Shown here in pieces: positions 1 to 7,775 of a stretch of 64,000 nt of DNA. Position numbers and translations under genes: made by a program. Source of the DNA: Solirubrobacter deserti. GTDB lineage: Bacteria; Actinomycetota; Thermoleophilia; Solirubrobacterales; Solirubrobacteraceae. The DNA lies in assembly GCF_003344625.1 (NCBI RefSeq), contig NZ_QPKJ02000001.1, positions 124,001 to 188,000 of the forward strand, in the 5' to 3' direction. Under the pieces are notes generated by a model that made no database searches, was not told the DNA's origin, and saw only the letters and a list, made by a program, of their open reading frames with translations. Every line of letters begins with the position of its first letter. Position 1 is the stretch's first letter.

Positions 1-901
1 CCTCGGCGCGGTCGCCGACCGCCTCGACGACGGCCGCCAGCGCCCGCACCGACGCCGGCGTCCCGTCCAGGTTGTTCCCCCCGTGGTTGGACACCGACAG
101 CGCCGTCGCGCCCACGTCGTCCACCGCGCGCACCGCGTCGTCGACCCGCATCACGCCCTTGACCATGAACGGCCCGTCCCACAGTCCGCGCAGCCACGCC
201 AGGTCCGCCCAGGACGGCGGCGGTGTGCCCATCCACTCGCCGTAGGCGGCGAAGAACCCGGGCGCGCCCTCCACGTTGGGCACGCCGAGATCCGGGAGCG
301 CGCCCGAGCGCACCCAGCGCGCCAGCCACACCGGCCGCAGCGCCACCTCGGGCGCGAAGCGCGCCATCGTCCGCAGATCCAGCTGTGAGGGGATCGTCGG
401 CGACCCCCAGTCCCGTGCGTGCGAGAACGTCCAGTCGAGCGTGACGATCAGCCCCGCCGCGCCCGCCGCCCGCGCCCGCTCCACGCGGGCCGCGATCGCC
501 TCCCGCGACCCCGCCCAGTACAGCTGCGCGAACGTCTTCGCACACAGCGGCAGGATCTCCTCGATCGCGGTCGAGGCCAAAGCGCTCAACCCCATCGCCG
601 TCCCGCGTGAAGCCGCCGCCCGCGCCACCGCCCGCTCGCCCTCCGGGTGCACGGCCTGCACACCCGTCGGCGACAGCAGCACGGGCAGATCCACGTCCAC
701 ACCCATCACCGACGTCGCCTGCGAGCGCACCGCCGACCCGCCGGCCACGTGCGGCGCGAACCCCAACTCCGCGAACGCGTCGAGGTTGTCCCGGTAGGTC
801 TGCCCGCGCTCGGCCCCGGCGAGGATCGCCTTGTAGACCGAGCGCGGCAACGTGCGCCGAGCCCGCCGCTGTGCCTCCGCGACCGACTCGAACCACGCCA
901 T
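1..901 (-). CDS. mftD: MftD, FMN-dependent mycofactocin synthase (3' end off the window)
   Basis: About 300 N-terminal residues are present; the family is near 390, so roughly 90 C-terminal residues lie beyond position 1. The start MAWFESVAEAQRRA, the stretch DWTFSHARDWGSP and the active-site stretch SNHGGNNLDGTPAS match mycobacterial MftD (LldD1-like) closely. The His in SNHGG is the catalytic base of the FMN alpha-hydroxy-acid dehydrogenase superfamily. MftD oxidatively deaminates the excised Val-Tyr-derived intermediate to give pre-mycofactocin, a redox cofactor. The ATG at 901 overlaps the mftC stop as TGATG, indicating translational coupling. MftE and MftG, if present, must lie to the left. 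Confidence 0.95.
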   Translation of the reverse strand, partial: MAWFESVAEAQRRARRTLPRSVYKAILAGAERGQTYRDNLDAFAELGFAPHVAGGSAVRSQATSVMGVDVDLPVLLSPTGVQAVHPEGERAVARAAASRGTAMGLSALASTAIEEILPLCAKTFAQLYWAGSREAIAARVERARAAGAAGLIVTLDWTFSHARDWGSPTIPSQLDLRTMARFAPEVALRPVWLARWVRSGALPDLGVPNVEGAPGFFAAYGEWMGTPPPSWADLAWLRGLWDGPFMVKGVMRVDDAVRAVDDVGATALSVSNHGGNNLDGTPASVRALAAVVEAVGDRAE

Positions 902-2082
902 CAGACCGGCGACTCGTCGCAGAGCTTCACGCGCGAGTGATCCTGGGACGGCCGCGGCCGCTCGCCGCGCCGCGCGCGCTCGCCGTGCCCGAAGACGCAC
1001 TCCGGGTCCGGCCCGGCCAGCGGCAGCCCGGTGAAGAACTTCGCCGCCATGCAGCCGCCGCGGCACGCGTCGTACATCGAGCACGACCCGCACGCGCCCG
1101 CCGCCTGCGGCTCTCGCAGCTCGCGAAACAGCGACGAGTCCCGCCACACCGTCCCGAATCCGGCGTCGCGCACGTTGCCGGCCAGGAACGTCTCGTGGAT
1201 CGCGAACGGGCACGCATAGACGTCGCCGATCGGGTCGATCAGGCACACGACGCGCCCCGCGCCGCACAGGTTGAGCCCCGGCAGCGCCTTCCCGTACGCA
1301 CCCAGGTGGAAGAACGAGTCGCCGGTCAGCACGTCCTCGCCGTGCGCGAGCAGCCACTCGTACACCGCCCGTTGCTGCTGGCGCGTGGGATGCAGCTCGT
1401 CCCACACGTCCGCGCCGCGTCCGGAAGGCCGCAGCCGCGTGAGCCGGAGCGTCGCGCCGAATTCGTCCGCGATCGCCTTGAACGCGTCCAGCTGATCCGC
1501 GTTCTCGCGCGTGATGACGACGCTGAGCTTCGCGCCCATCCCCGCCAGCAATCCGAGCGCGCGCATCGCGGTCGCGTACGACCCCACGCCGCGCACGCGG
1601 TCGTTGACCTCCGCGGTCGCGCCGTCGAGCGAGACCTGCACGTCCACGTAGTCCGACGCCCGCAGCCACTCGGCCCGTGCCGCATCGATCCGCGACCCGT
1701 TGGTGGAGAACTTCACGCCCACGTGATGCGCGGTGGCGTACTCGACGAGCTCCCAGAAGTCGCGCCGCACGGTCGGCTCGCCGCCGCCGATGTTCACGTA
1801 GAAGACCTGCATGCGCTCGAGCTCGTCGATGACCGCCTTGCACTCGGCGGTCGTCAGCTCGCGCGGGTCCCGCCGTCCGGAGGACGACAGGCAGTGCACG
1901 CACGCGAGGTTGCAGGCGTACGTGAGCTCCCACGTGAGGCAGATCGGCGCGTTCAGCCCGCGCTCGAACTCGTCGTTGAGCGGCCGCGACGCCTGGGACC
2001 GCCGGCGCATGAAGCTCAGCCGTCGCGTGTCGAAGTCGTAGGCCAGCGCGCCGAAGCGCTCGGGCCGAAGCGCCGCGCCCAT
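901..2082 (-). CDS. mftC: MftC radical SAM/SPASM maturase carrying an N-terminal MftB remnant
   Basis: 393 residues. Cys57, Cys61 and Cys64 form the radical SAM CxxxCxxC motif (TYACNLACVHCLSS); the C-terminal half has the SPASM cysteines (ACGSCSMYDACRGGC) and the protein ends in CDESPV, like mycobacterial MftC. MftC decarboxylates the C-terminal Tyr of MftA and crosslinks it to the preceding Val. Residues 4-28 (ALRPERFGALAYDF, then RRLSF) are not MftC: they match the N-terminal strand region of MftB, the RRE chaperone normally encoded as a separate protein of about 100 residues. MftC-like sequence resumes near residue 33. The helical part of MftB is absent and no separate mftB is visible. The chosen ATG at 2082 overlaps the mftA stop (TGATG); the longer frame to 2097 would run into mftA. 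Confidence 0.93.
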   Translation of the reverse strand: MGAALRPERFGALAYDFDTRRLSFMRRRSQASRPLNDEFERGLNAPICLTWELTYACNLACVHCLSSSGRRDPRELTTAECKAVIDELERMQVFYVNIGGGEPTVRRDFWELVEYATAHHVGVKFSTNGSRIDAARAEWLRASDYVDVQVSLDGATAEVNDRVRGVGSYATAMRALGLLAGMGAKLSVVITRENADQLDAFKAIADEFGATLRLTRLRPSGRGADVWDELHPTRQQQRAVYEWLLAHGEDVLTGDSFFHLGAYGKALPGLNLCGAGRVVCLIDPIGDVYACPFAIHETFLAGNVRDAGFGTVWRDSSLFRELREPQAAGACGSCSMYDACRGGCMAAKFFTGLPLAGPDPECVFGHGERARRGERPRPSQDHSRVKLCDESPV

Positions 2083-2201
2083 CAGTAGACGCCGCACATC
2101 CCGTCGATCGACACCTCCTCAACGACGAGATCCTCCTCCACCAGCTCCTCGACGGGCGCCTCTTCGACCTCGACCTCGGGCTCGACGACCGGATCCGGCA
2201 T
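2082..2201 (-). CDS. mftA: MftA mycofactocin precursor peptide
   Basis: 39 residues, strongly acidic (Glu/Val-rich leader), ending in SIDGMCGVY. The IDGMCGVY tail is the invariant MftA core; the last Val-Tyr pair becomes the cofactor after MftC crosslinking and MftE cleavage. A purine-rich ribosome site (AAGGGAGAG) lies 4 bases before the ATG. The stop shares a base with the mftC start. A much longer frame runs upstream in the same register, but it is antisense to mftF and is rejected as the true start. It sits 15 bp from the divergent mftF start. Confidence 0.95.
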   Translation of the reverse strand: MPDPVVEPEVEVEEAPVEELVEEDLVVEEVSIDGMCGVY

Positions 2202-2216
2202 GGTTCTCTCCCTTCG

Positions 2217-3428
2217 ATGGTCTCTCCGCGGCGGAACGTACCAAGCGACTTCGGCCTGCGGCTCACTGCCCGGATGGACGGTGACACCCTGCTCGGAGGC
2301 GAGCCGTTCCAGCTCGTGCGCCTCAGGCCCGAGTCGCGCGCCCGCATCCGCGCGTGGGAGGCGGGCGAGCCGGTCGGCGACGGCGGCGCGCTGGCCCGCG
2401 ACCTGGTGATGGCGAACCTGGCGCAACCGCTCCCACCGCCGCTGCAGGCGAAGGTCAGCGTCGTGATCCCGACGCGCGACCGCACGCCGCTGGCGGTCCC
2501 GGACGCCGACGAGGTGATCGTCGTCGACGACGGCTCCGATGTGCCCGGTGCGACCATCCGCCGCGCGACCCGGGGCGGCGCCGCGGCCGCGCGCAACCAC
2601 GGCCTGCGCGCCGCTCGCAACGAGCTCGTCGCGCTGCTCGACAGCGACACCGTCCCCCAGCCGGGCTGGCTGGAGCCGCTGCTCGCCCACTTCAACGACC
2701 CGCTGGTGGACATCGTCGCCCCGCGGATCGTGCCGCTGAAGCCAGGCGGCTACGAGGCGCGCCGTTCGCCGCTGGATCGTGGCCCGGACGCGGCACGGGT
2801 GGTGCCGTACGGTCGCGTGCCGTTCGTGCCGGGCGCGGCGCTGCTGGTGAGACACCACGTGCGCTTCGACGAGACGCTCACCAGTGGCGGGGAGGACGTC
2901 GAGCTCGTGTGGCGCACGCCGTACGTGCGCTACGAGCCGGCCGCGCACGTCGCGCACGCGCACCGGACCGAGCCGCGCGCCTGGTTTGCGCGCCGGGTCT
3001 ACTACGGACGGACCGCCGCGCGGGTCGCGCAGCGCCACCCCGGCGAGGCGCGCCCGCTGCACGTCTCGCCCTGGACGACCGCCGCCTGGGCCGCCGCCCT
3101 GCTCGGCCGGCCCTACACCGCCGCGGCGATCACCGCCACCGCGACCGCCCTCCTCGCCCGCGACACCGGCCCGCAGACCGCCGCCCAGCTCGCCGCGCTC
3201 GGCACCCTCCGCTCCGGCCGCGTCGTCGCCGACGCCCTCACCCGCCACTGGTGGCCGCTGGCCGCGCTGCACCCGCGCACGCGCCTCGCCTTCCTCACCA
3301 AGCCGCCGCTCGCCATCGTCGACGACCTCGCCTACGGCACCGGCGTCTGGCTCGGCTGCGTCGAGCGTCGCACGATCGACCCGCTTCTGCCCGCCCGACC
3401 ATGGAAGCTGGCCCGACGCACTCTGTAA
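2217..3428 (+). CDS. mftF: MftF, mycofactocin glycosyltransferase (GT2)
   Basis: 403 residues. A GT-A/GT2 core is visible: VSVVIPTRDR, VIVVDDGSD, GGAAAARNHGL, ALLDSDTVPQPGWLEPLL (the DSD metal site), then VPGAALLVRHHVRFDETLTSGGEDVELVWR. These follow mycobacterial MftF in order, including the N-terminal LLGGEP stretch and the C-terminal DDLAYGTGVWLGC. MftF adds the beta-1,4-glucan chain to mycofactocin. It is shorter than the roughly 470-residue mycobacterial protein, partly through a compact loop after the first strand. The N-terminal alignment supports ATG 2217. Its promoter must overlap mftA or the 15-bp gap. Confidence 0.93.
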   Translation: MVSPRRNVPSDFGLRLTARMDGDTLLGGEPFQLVRLRPESRARIRAWEAGEPVGDGGALARDLVMANLAQPLPPPLQAKVSVVIPTRDRTPLAVPDADEVIVVDDGSDVPGATIRRATRGGAAAARNHGLRAARNELVALLDSDTVPQPGWLEPLLAHFNDPLVDIVAPRIVPLKPGGYEARRSPLDRGPDAARVVPYGRVPFVPGAALLVRHHVRFDETLTSGGEDVELVWRTPYVRYEPAAHVAHAHRTEPRAWFARRVYYGRTAARVAQRHPGEARPLHVSPWTTAAWAAALLGRPYTAAAITATATALLARDTGPQTAAQLAALGTLRSGRVVADALTRHWWPLAALHPRTRLAFLTKPPLAIVDDLAYGTGVWLGCVERRTIDPLLPARPWKLARRTL

Positions 3429-3441
3429 GACTCCCGCGCCG

Positions 3442-5409
3442 ATGAAGAAGTGGGTCGTCATCGCGGCCTGGCTGATCGCCGCCGCGGTCGCCTTCCCGTT
3501 CCAGTCCGAGCTGCAGGTCCTCGCCTCCGATGAGAGCGACGCGTTCAAGGACCGCGGCGCCGAGTCCACCCGCGTCGACGAGCTGATCGACACACGCTTC
3601 GAGGGCGGCAACGAGACCACCGCGGTGATCGTCTACGAACGCCCCGAGCCGGAGCGCGCGCTCGCCGACGGCGTGAGAATGTGCGAGCGGATCCCGGACG
3701 TCGCGCGGATCATCACGGCCTATCAGGGCGTGTGCGGCGAGCTGCCGGCGATCAGCCCGCCGCAGTCGAGCCCGATCACGCCGTTCGGTAACGACGGCAC
3801 GACGAACCTGACGACGGTCTGGACGCGCGACGACGCGACCGAGTCGGTCGTTCGCGATGTCGCCGTCATGCGAGAGATCCGGCCGGACTGGGCCTACGTC
3901 ACCGGCGAGGCGGCCTTCGCGGCCGACCAGGCCGAGGCGCTGGCGGGCATCGACGAGACGCTGCTGGTCGCCACGCTGATCCTCGTCCTGGTGCTGCTGC
4001 TGATCATCTACCGCAGCCCGACGATCGCGCTCGTGCCGCTGCTGGTGGTCGGCATCGCCTACCTGGTCGCGGCGGGCGTCGTCTACGCGGGCGCGCGCGC
4101 CGGCCTCTACCAGGCCACGGGCCAGGCGACCGCGATCCTGATCGTGCTGATGTTCGGCGCGGGCACGGACTACTGCCTGTTGCTGCTCGCCCGCTACCGG
4201 GAGGAGCTGGCGACGAACGCACCCGACCCGATGGGGACCGCGCTCAGGCGCACCGCGCCCGCGATCGTCTCCGCGGGCGGGATCGTCGTCGTCGCGATGC
4301 TCGTCCTCAGCCTCGCCGACTACAACGCCACGCGCTGGATGGGACCCGTGCTCGCGATCGGCACCGCGATCACCGTCCTGGCCGGCGTGACGCTGCTGCC
4401 CGCGGTCCTCTCCGTGCTGCCGCACAAGGCCTTCACGCACAAGCAGCCGATCGGCGCGATCTGGCCGCGCATCGGCGCGCTCGTCCGGCGCCGCCCGCTG
4501 GTGCTCGCGACCGCCGTCGTCGCCCTGCTGGTCGCGGGCGCGCTGGCCAACACGCGCGACCAGCGGACGCTCACCTTCGACGAGCAGTTCCGCGAGACGC
4601 CGGAGTCGGTCACCGGCCTGCAGGCGCTGCAGGCGAACTTCCCGCCCGGCCAGGCCGGCCCGGTGGACCTGCTGGTGCCGTTCGAGGTCTCCAACGCCGA
4701 CAACTATCCGTACCTCGGCCTGGACCTGGCCCACAGCGTCGACCCGGTCGGCACGTCGCGCGACGGGAAGCTCGCGCTGATCCGCGTCACGCTGCTCGGC
4801 AGCCCGTTCGGGCCGGGCGGGGACACGATCCCGCGCCTGCGCGAGAACGCGCGCAAGTTCAGCCCGCAGGCGATGATCGGCGGCCCGACGGCCGAGGCGC
4901 TGGACTCCGAGAACGCGCTCGCCCGCGACGCGCGGCTGATCATCCCGCTGACGCTCGCGCTCGTGCTGGTGATCGTGGCGGTGCTGCTGCGCAGCCTGAT
5001 CGCCCCGATCTACGCCGTCGCGACCGTCATCCTGTCCTACGCGTTCGCGCTCGGGGTCTCCGCGCTGCTGTTCGAAGCGACCGACCCGGCGATGCCGCTG
5101 TTCACGTTCATCTTCCTGGTCGCGCTGGGCGTGGACTACAACGTCTTCCTGCTCACCCGCATCCGGGAGGCGCGGCGCGACCTCGCCCCGCAGGACGCGG
5201 TGATCGCCGGCCTCGAACGCACCGGAGGCGTGATCACCAGCGCCGGGCTGATCCTCGCCGGCACGTTCTGCACGCTGCTGGCGACGCAGCTGGAGAGCCT
5301 GTTCCAGGTGGGCTTCACGGTGGCGCTGGGCCTGCTGGTGGACACCTTCCTGATCCGCATCTTCCTCGTGCCGTCGATCGCGGTCCTTCTACGATCAAAG
5401 GCTCTATGA
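3442..5409 (+). CDS. MMPL-family RND transporter
   Basis: 655 residues starting at MKKWVVIAAWLIAAAVAF, the first membrane segment, 13 bases after mftF. Two homologous halves each carry the MMPL signature in a membrane helix: GAGTDYCLLLLARYREEL and ALGVDYNVFLLTRIREAR, the DY residues being the expected proton-relay positions. A large extracytoplasmic loop follows TM1 (residues about 25-170) and TM7. MMPL proteins export lipids or lipid-linked products by proton motive force; the substrate here is unknown. It may share a transcript with mftF, but MMPL genes are not a standard mycofactocin component. The stop overlaps the fprA start (ATGA). Confidence 0.88.
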   Translation: MKKWVVIAAWLIAAAVAFPFQSELQVLASDESDAFKDRGAESTRVDELIDTRFEGGNETTAVIVYERPEPERALADGVRMCERIPDVARIITAYQGVCGELPAISPPQSSPITPFGNDGTTNLTTVWTRDDATESVVRDVAVMREIRPDWAYVTGEAAFAADQAEALAGIDETLLVATLILVLVLLLIIYRSPTIALVPLLVVGIAYLVAAGVVYAGARAGLYQATGQATAILIVLMFGAGTDYCLLLLARYREELATNAPDPMGTALRRTAPAIVSAGGIVVVAMLVLSLADYNATRWMGPVLAIGTAITVLAGVTLLPAVLSVLPHKAFTHKQPIGAIWPRIGALVRRRPLVLATAVVALLVAGALANTRDQRTLTFDEQFRETPESVTGLQALQANFPPGQAGPVDLLVPFEVSNADNYPYLGLDLAHSVDPVGTSRDGKLALIRVTLLGSPFGPGGDTIPRLRENARKFSPQAMIGGPTAEALDSENALARDARLIIPLTLALVLVIVAVLLRSLIAPIYAVATVILSYAFALGVSALLFEATDPAMPLFTFIFLVALGVDYNVFLLTRIREARRDLAPQDAVIAGLERTGGVITSAGLILAGTFCTLLATQLESLFQVGFTVALGLLVDTFLIRIFLVPSIAVLLRSKAL

Positions 5410-6785
5410 GTGAGAACGCGCTGCGCGTGGCAGTCGTCGGTGCCGGTCCGTCGGGGTTCTACGCCACCGACCAGCTGCTCAAGGCCGGATTCGAAGTCGA
5501 CCTGCTGGAGGTCCTCCCGACCCCGTTCGGCCTCGTCCGCGCCGGCGTGGCTCCCGATCACCCGAAGATTAAGAGCGTCACGCGCGTGTACGAGAAGACC
5601 GCGAAGCATCCCGGCTTCCGCTTCTTCGGCGGCGTCGAGCTCGGCGGCCACGTCACCCGCGAGGACCTGCTGGACCGCTACCACGCGGTGCTCTACGCGG
5701 TCGGCACCGCCAGCGACAACAAGCTCGGCATCCCGGGCGAGGACCGGCCCGGCTCGCACGGCGCCCTCGAGTTCGTCGCCTGGTACAACGGCCACCCGGA
5801 CTACGCCGACCACGAGTTCGACCTCACCGCCACGCGCGCGGTTGTGATCGGCAACGGCAACGTCGCGGTCGACGTCGCGCGCATGCTCGTCCTGGATCCG
5901 GACGAGATGGCCGTCACGGACACCGCCGACCACGCGATCGGCCCGCTCGCCTCCGCGTCCGTGCACGAGGTGATCGTCCTCGGCCGCCGCGGGCCCGCGC
6001 AGGCCGCGTTCACCACGCCGGAGCTGCGCGAGCTGGGCGAGCTCACGCGCGCGGACATCGTCGTCGACCCCGCCGACCTCGAGCTCGACGAGTACAGCGC
6101 GCAGTGGCTGGAGGAGCAGGGCGAGCCGACCAACCAGCGCAACGTCGAGCTCATGCGGGAGTACGCCGCGCGCGAGCCGCACGGCCACGAGCGTCGCGTC
6201 GAGCTGCGCTTCCTGCGCTCCCCGCTGGAGATCCTCGGCGAAGGCGAGGACGGCCCCGTCACCGGCGTGCGGATCGGCATCAACAAGATCGAGAACGGCC
6301 GCGCCGTGCCCACGGGCGAGGAGGAGGTCATCTCCTGCGGCCTGGTCATCCGCTCGATCGGCTACCGCGGCGCGCCGCTCGCCGGCATCCCCTTCGACGA
6401 GCGCAAGGGCCTGATCTCCAACCTCGGCGGGCGCGTCCTGAACCCGGAGACGGGGGAGCACGAGCTCGGCGAGTACGTCGTCGGCTGGGTCAAGCGCGGC
6501 CCGTCGGGCGTGATCGGCACCAACAAGAAGGACGCGACGGACACCGTCGCGCGCATCATCGAGGACCGCGACGCGGGCAAGCTCAACGCGCCCAAGAACG
6601 CGGATGCCGACGAGGTGCCGAAGTTCCTGGCCGAGGTCTGCCCGAGCGTCGTCACGTGGGACGGCTGGCGCGCCATCGACGTGCACGAGACCGGTCTGGG
6701 CGAGCCGCAGGGCCGCCCGCGCGTGAAGCTCGTCCGCACGGGCGAGATGGTCGACGTCGCCTCAGGCGCGCTTAGCCAGCCTTAG
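5406..6785 (+). CDS. fprA: FprA-type NADPH:ferredoxin (adrenodoxin-like) reductase
   Basis: 459 residues, the usual length. FAD-binding VVGAGPSGFYATDQLL opens the protein; the family motif APDHPKIKSVTRVYEK and the NADPH site VVIGNGNVAVDVARML follow, and VGWVKRGPSGVIGTNKKDA is the conserved C-terminal FAD/NADP loop. It passes electrons from NADPH to ferredoxin, typically for P450s or other oxygenases. It is coupled to the MMPL gene by a 4-base overlap. Its 3' end runs 24 bases into the convergent PucR gene, leaving no room for a separate terminator. Confidence 0.94.
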   Translation: MSENALRVAVVGAGPSGFYATDQLLKAGFEVDLLEVLPTPFGLVRAGVAPDHPKIKSVTRVYEKTAKHPGFRFFGGVELGGHVTREDLLDRYHAVLYAVGTASDNKLGIPGEDRPGSHGALEFVAWYNGHPDYADHEFDLTATRAVVIGNGNVAVDVARMLVLDPDEMAVTDTADHAIGPLASASVHEVIVLGRRGPAQAAFTTPELRELGELTRADIVVDPADLELDEYSAQWLEEQGEPTNQRNVELMREYAAREPHGHERRVELRFLRSPLEILGEGEDGPVTGVRIGINKIENGRAVPTGEEEVISCGLVIRSIGYRGAPLAGIPFDERKGLISNLGGRVLNPETGEHELGEYVVGWVKRGPSGVIGTNKKDATDTVARIIEDRDAGKLNAPKNADADEVPKFLAEVCPSVVTWDGWRAIDVHETGLGEPQGRPRVKLVRTGEMVDVASGALSQP

Positions 6786-7775
6786 CGCCACGTGGCACAG
6801 CAGCCGGTCCTCACCCTTGTTGAGGTCCACGCCCGCGATCTCCTCGATGCGCCGCAGCCGGTAGTAGAGGCTCGTGCGGTGCAGCCACAGCTCGGCGGCG
6901 GTCTGCTTGACGTCGCCGGCGTGGTCGAGATAGGTCTCGAGCGTCAGCGCGAGCTGCTCGTGCTCGAGCAGTGAGCGCACGCCGGCGGGAAGGTCGCCGA
7001 GCGCGGTGGGGGGCAGCGCGGACAGCAGCCGCTGCGCGCGCAGGTCGTCCCAGCGCGTGACGCCGCTCTCGCCCAGCGCCGCCTGCGCGTGCCGGTGCGA
7101 GCGCGGCACGCCGCGCAGGTCCGCGATCGGTTCGCCCACGCCGATCGGGCCCTCGAGCCCGTCGAGGTGGTGCGGGGCGACGATCGCCGCCGCCTCGCCG
7201 ACGAGCGCGTGCTTGGCCGGCGTGCGGGTCCGCAGCTCCTCCACCGCGCCGACGCACACGACCACCGGCCGCTGCGGCAGATAGCGCTCCTGGTCGAGGG
7301 CGGCGGCCGCGTCGGACGCGCCGGCCAGCAGCGCCGTGAGCAGCTGCAGCTCGCGTCGGCGGCGCTCTCGCTGGGTGTCGGCCTCGCTCTGCAGGACGGC
7401 GGCCGCGTCGGCGGCGGACGTGCGGGCCAGCTCGAGCTCGGGGGCCTCGACGGGGCGGTCTTCGAGCAGCCACAGATAGCCGAGGCGGCGCCGCGCGCGC
7501 AGGATCGGGATGCACAGTCGCGCCTCCATCCCGTTCGCGGGGTGCGGCGGGATGTGGACGGGCTCGGTGGCGGAGCGGATGCCGTGCCCGAACAGCACCT
7601 CGCGTGCCCAGGCGGGCGCCGCGCGGCCGAGGATGCTGGCGGTGCGCAGCGTGTCCAGCTCGCCGAACTGGGAAGAGTACGCGAGCGGGCGCAGGTCGAC
7701 GTCGTCCACCAGCACGGGCCGGTTCAGCCGCACGCTGAGCGCGTCGACGATCTCCTGGAGCGCGTCCTCGCTCAT
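6762..7775 (-). CDS. PucR-family transcriptional regulator of the proline operon
   Basis: 337 residues. The C-terminal PucR helix-turn-helix is clear: LETYLDHAGDVKQTAAELWLHRTSLYYRLRRIEEI. The N-terminal two thirds looks like a GAF-like sensing region (PHPANGMEARLCIPILRARRRLGYLWLLED) followed by a GGDEF-related middle segment. It begins one base after the P5CDH stop and is the last gene of the minus-strand ProDH-P5CDH-PucR unit, so it most likely senses proline or P5C and controls that operon. The ligand is inferred from context, not from the protein. Confidence 0.85.
   Translation of the reverse strand: MSEDALQEIVDALSVRLNRPVLVDDVDLRPLAYSSQFGELDTLRTASILGRAAPAWAREVLFGHGIRSATEPVHIPPHPANGMEARLCIPILRARRRLGYLWLLEDRPVEAPELELARTSAADAAAVLQSEADTQRERRRRELQLLTALLAGASDAAAALDQERYLPQRPVVVCVGAVEELRTRTPAKHALVGEAAAIVAPHHLDGLEGPIGVGEPIADLRGVPRSHRHAQAALGESGVTRWDDLRAQRLLSALPPTALGDLPAGVRSLLEHEQLALTLETYLDHAGDVKQTAAELWLHRTSLYYRLRRIEEIAGVDLNKGEDRLLCHVALRLAKRA

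Noticed and set aside
2202..3620. Long minus-strand open frame upstream of and in register with mftA (512 codons in total)
   Set aside because: It is antisense to mftF. Only the last 39 codons match a known protein, and they have their own ribosome site.
3295..4734. 479-codon minus-strand frame over the MMPL gene
   Set aside because: Arg/Asp/Gly-rich shadow with no motif; the plus strand encodes a clear MMPL transporter.
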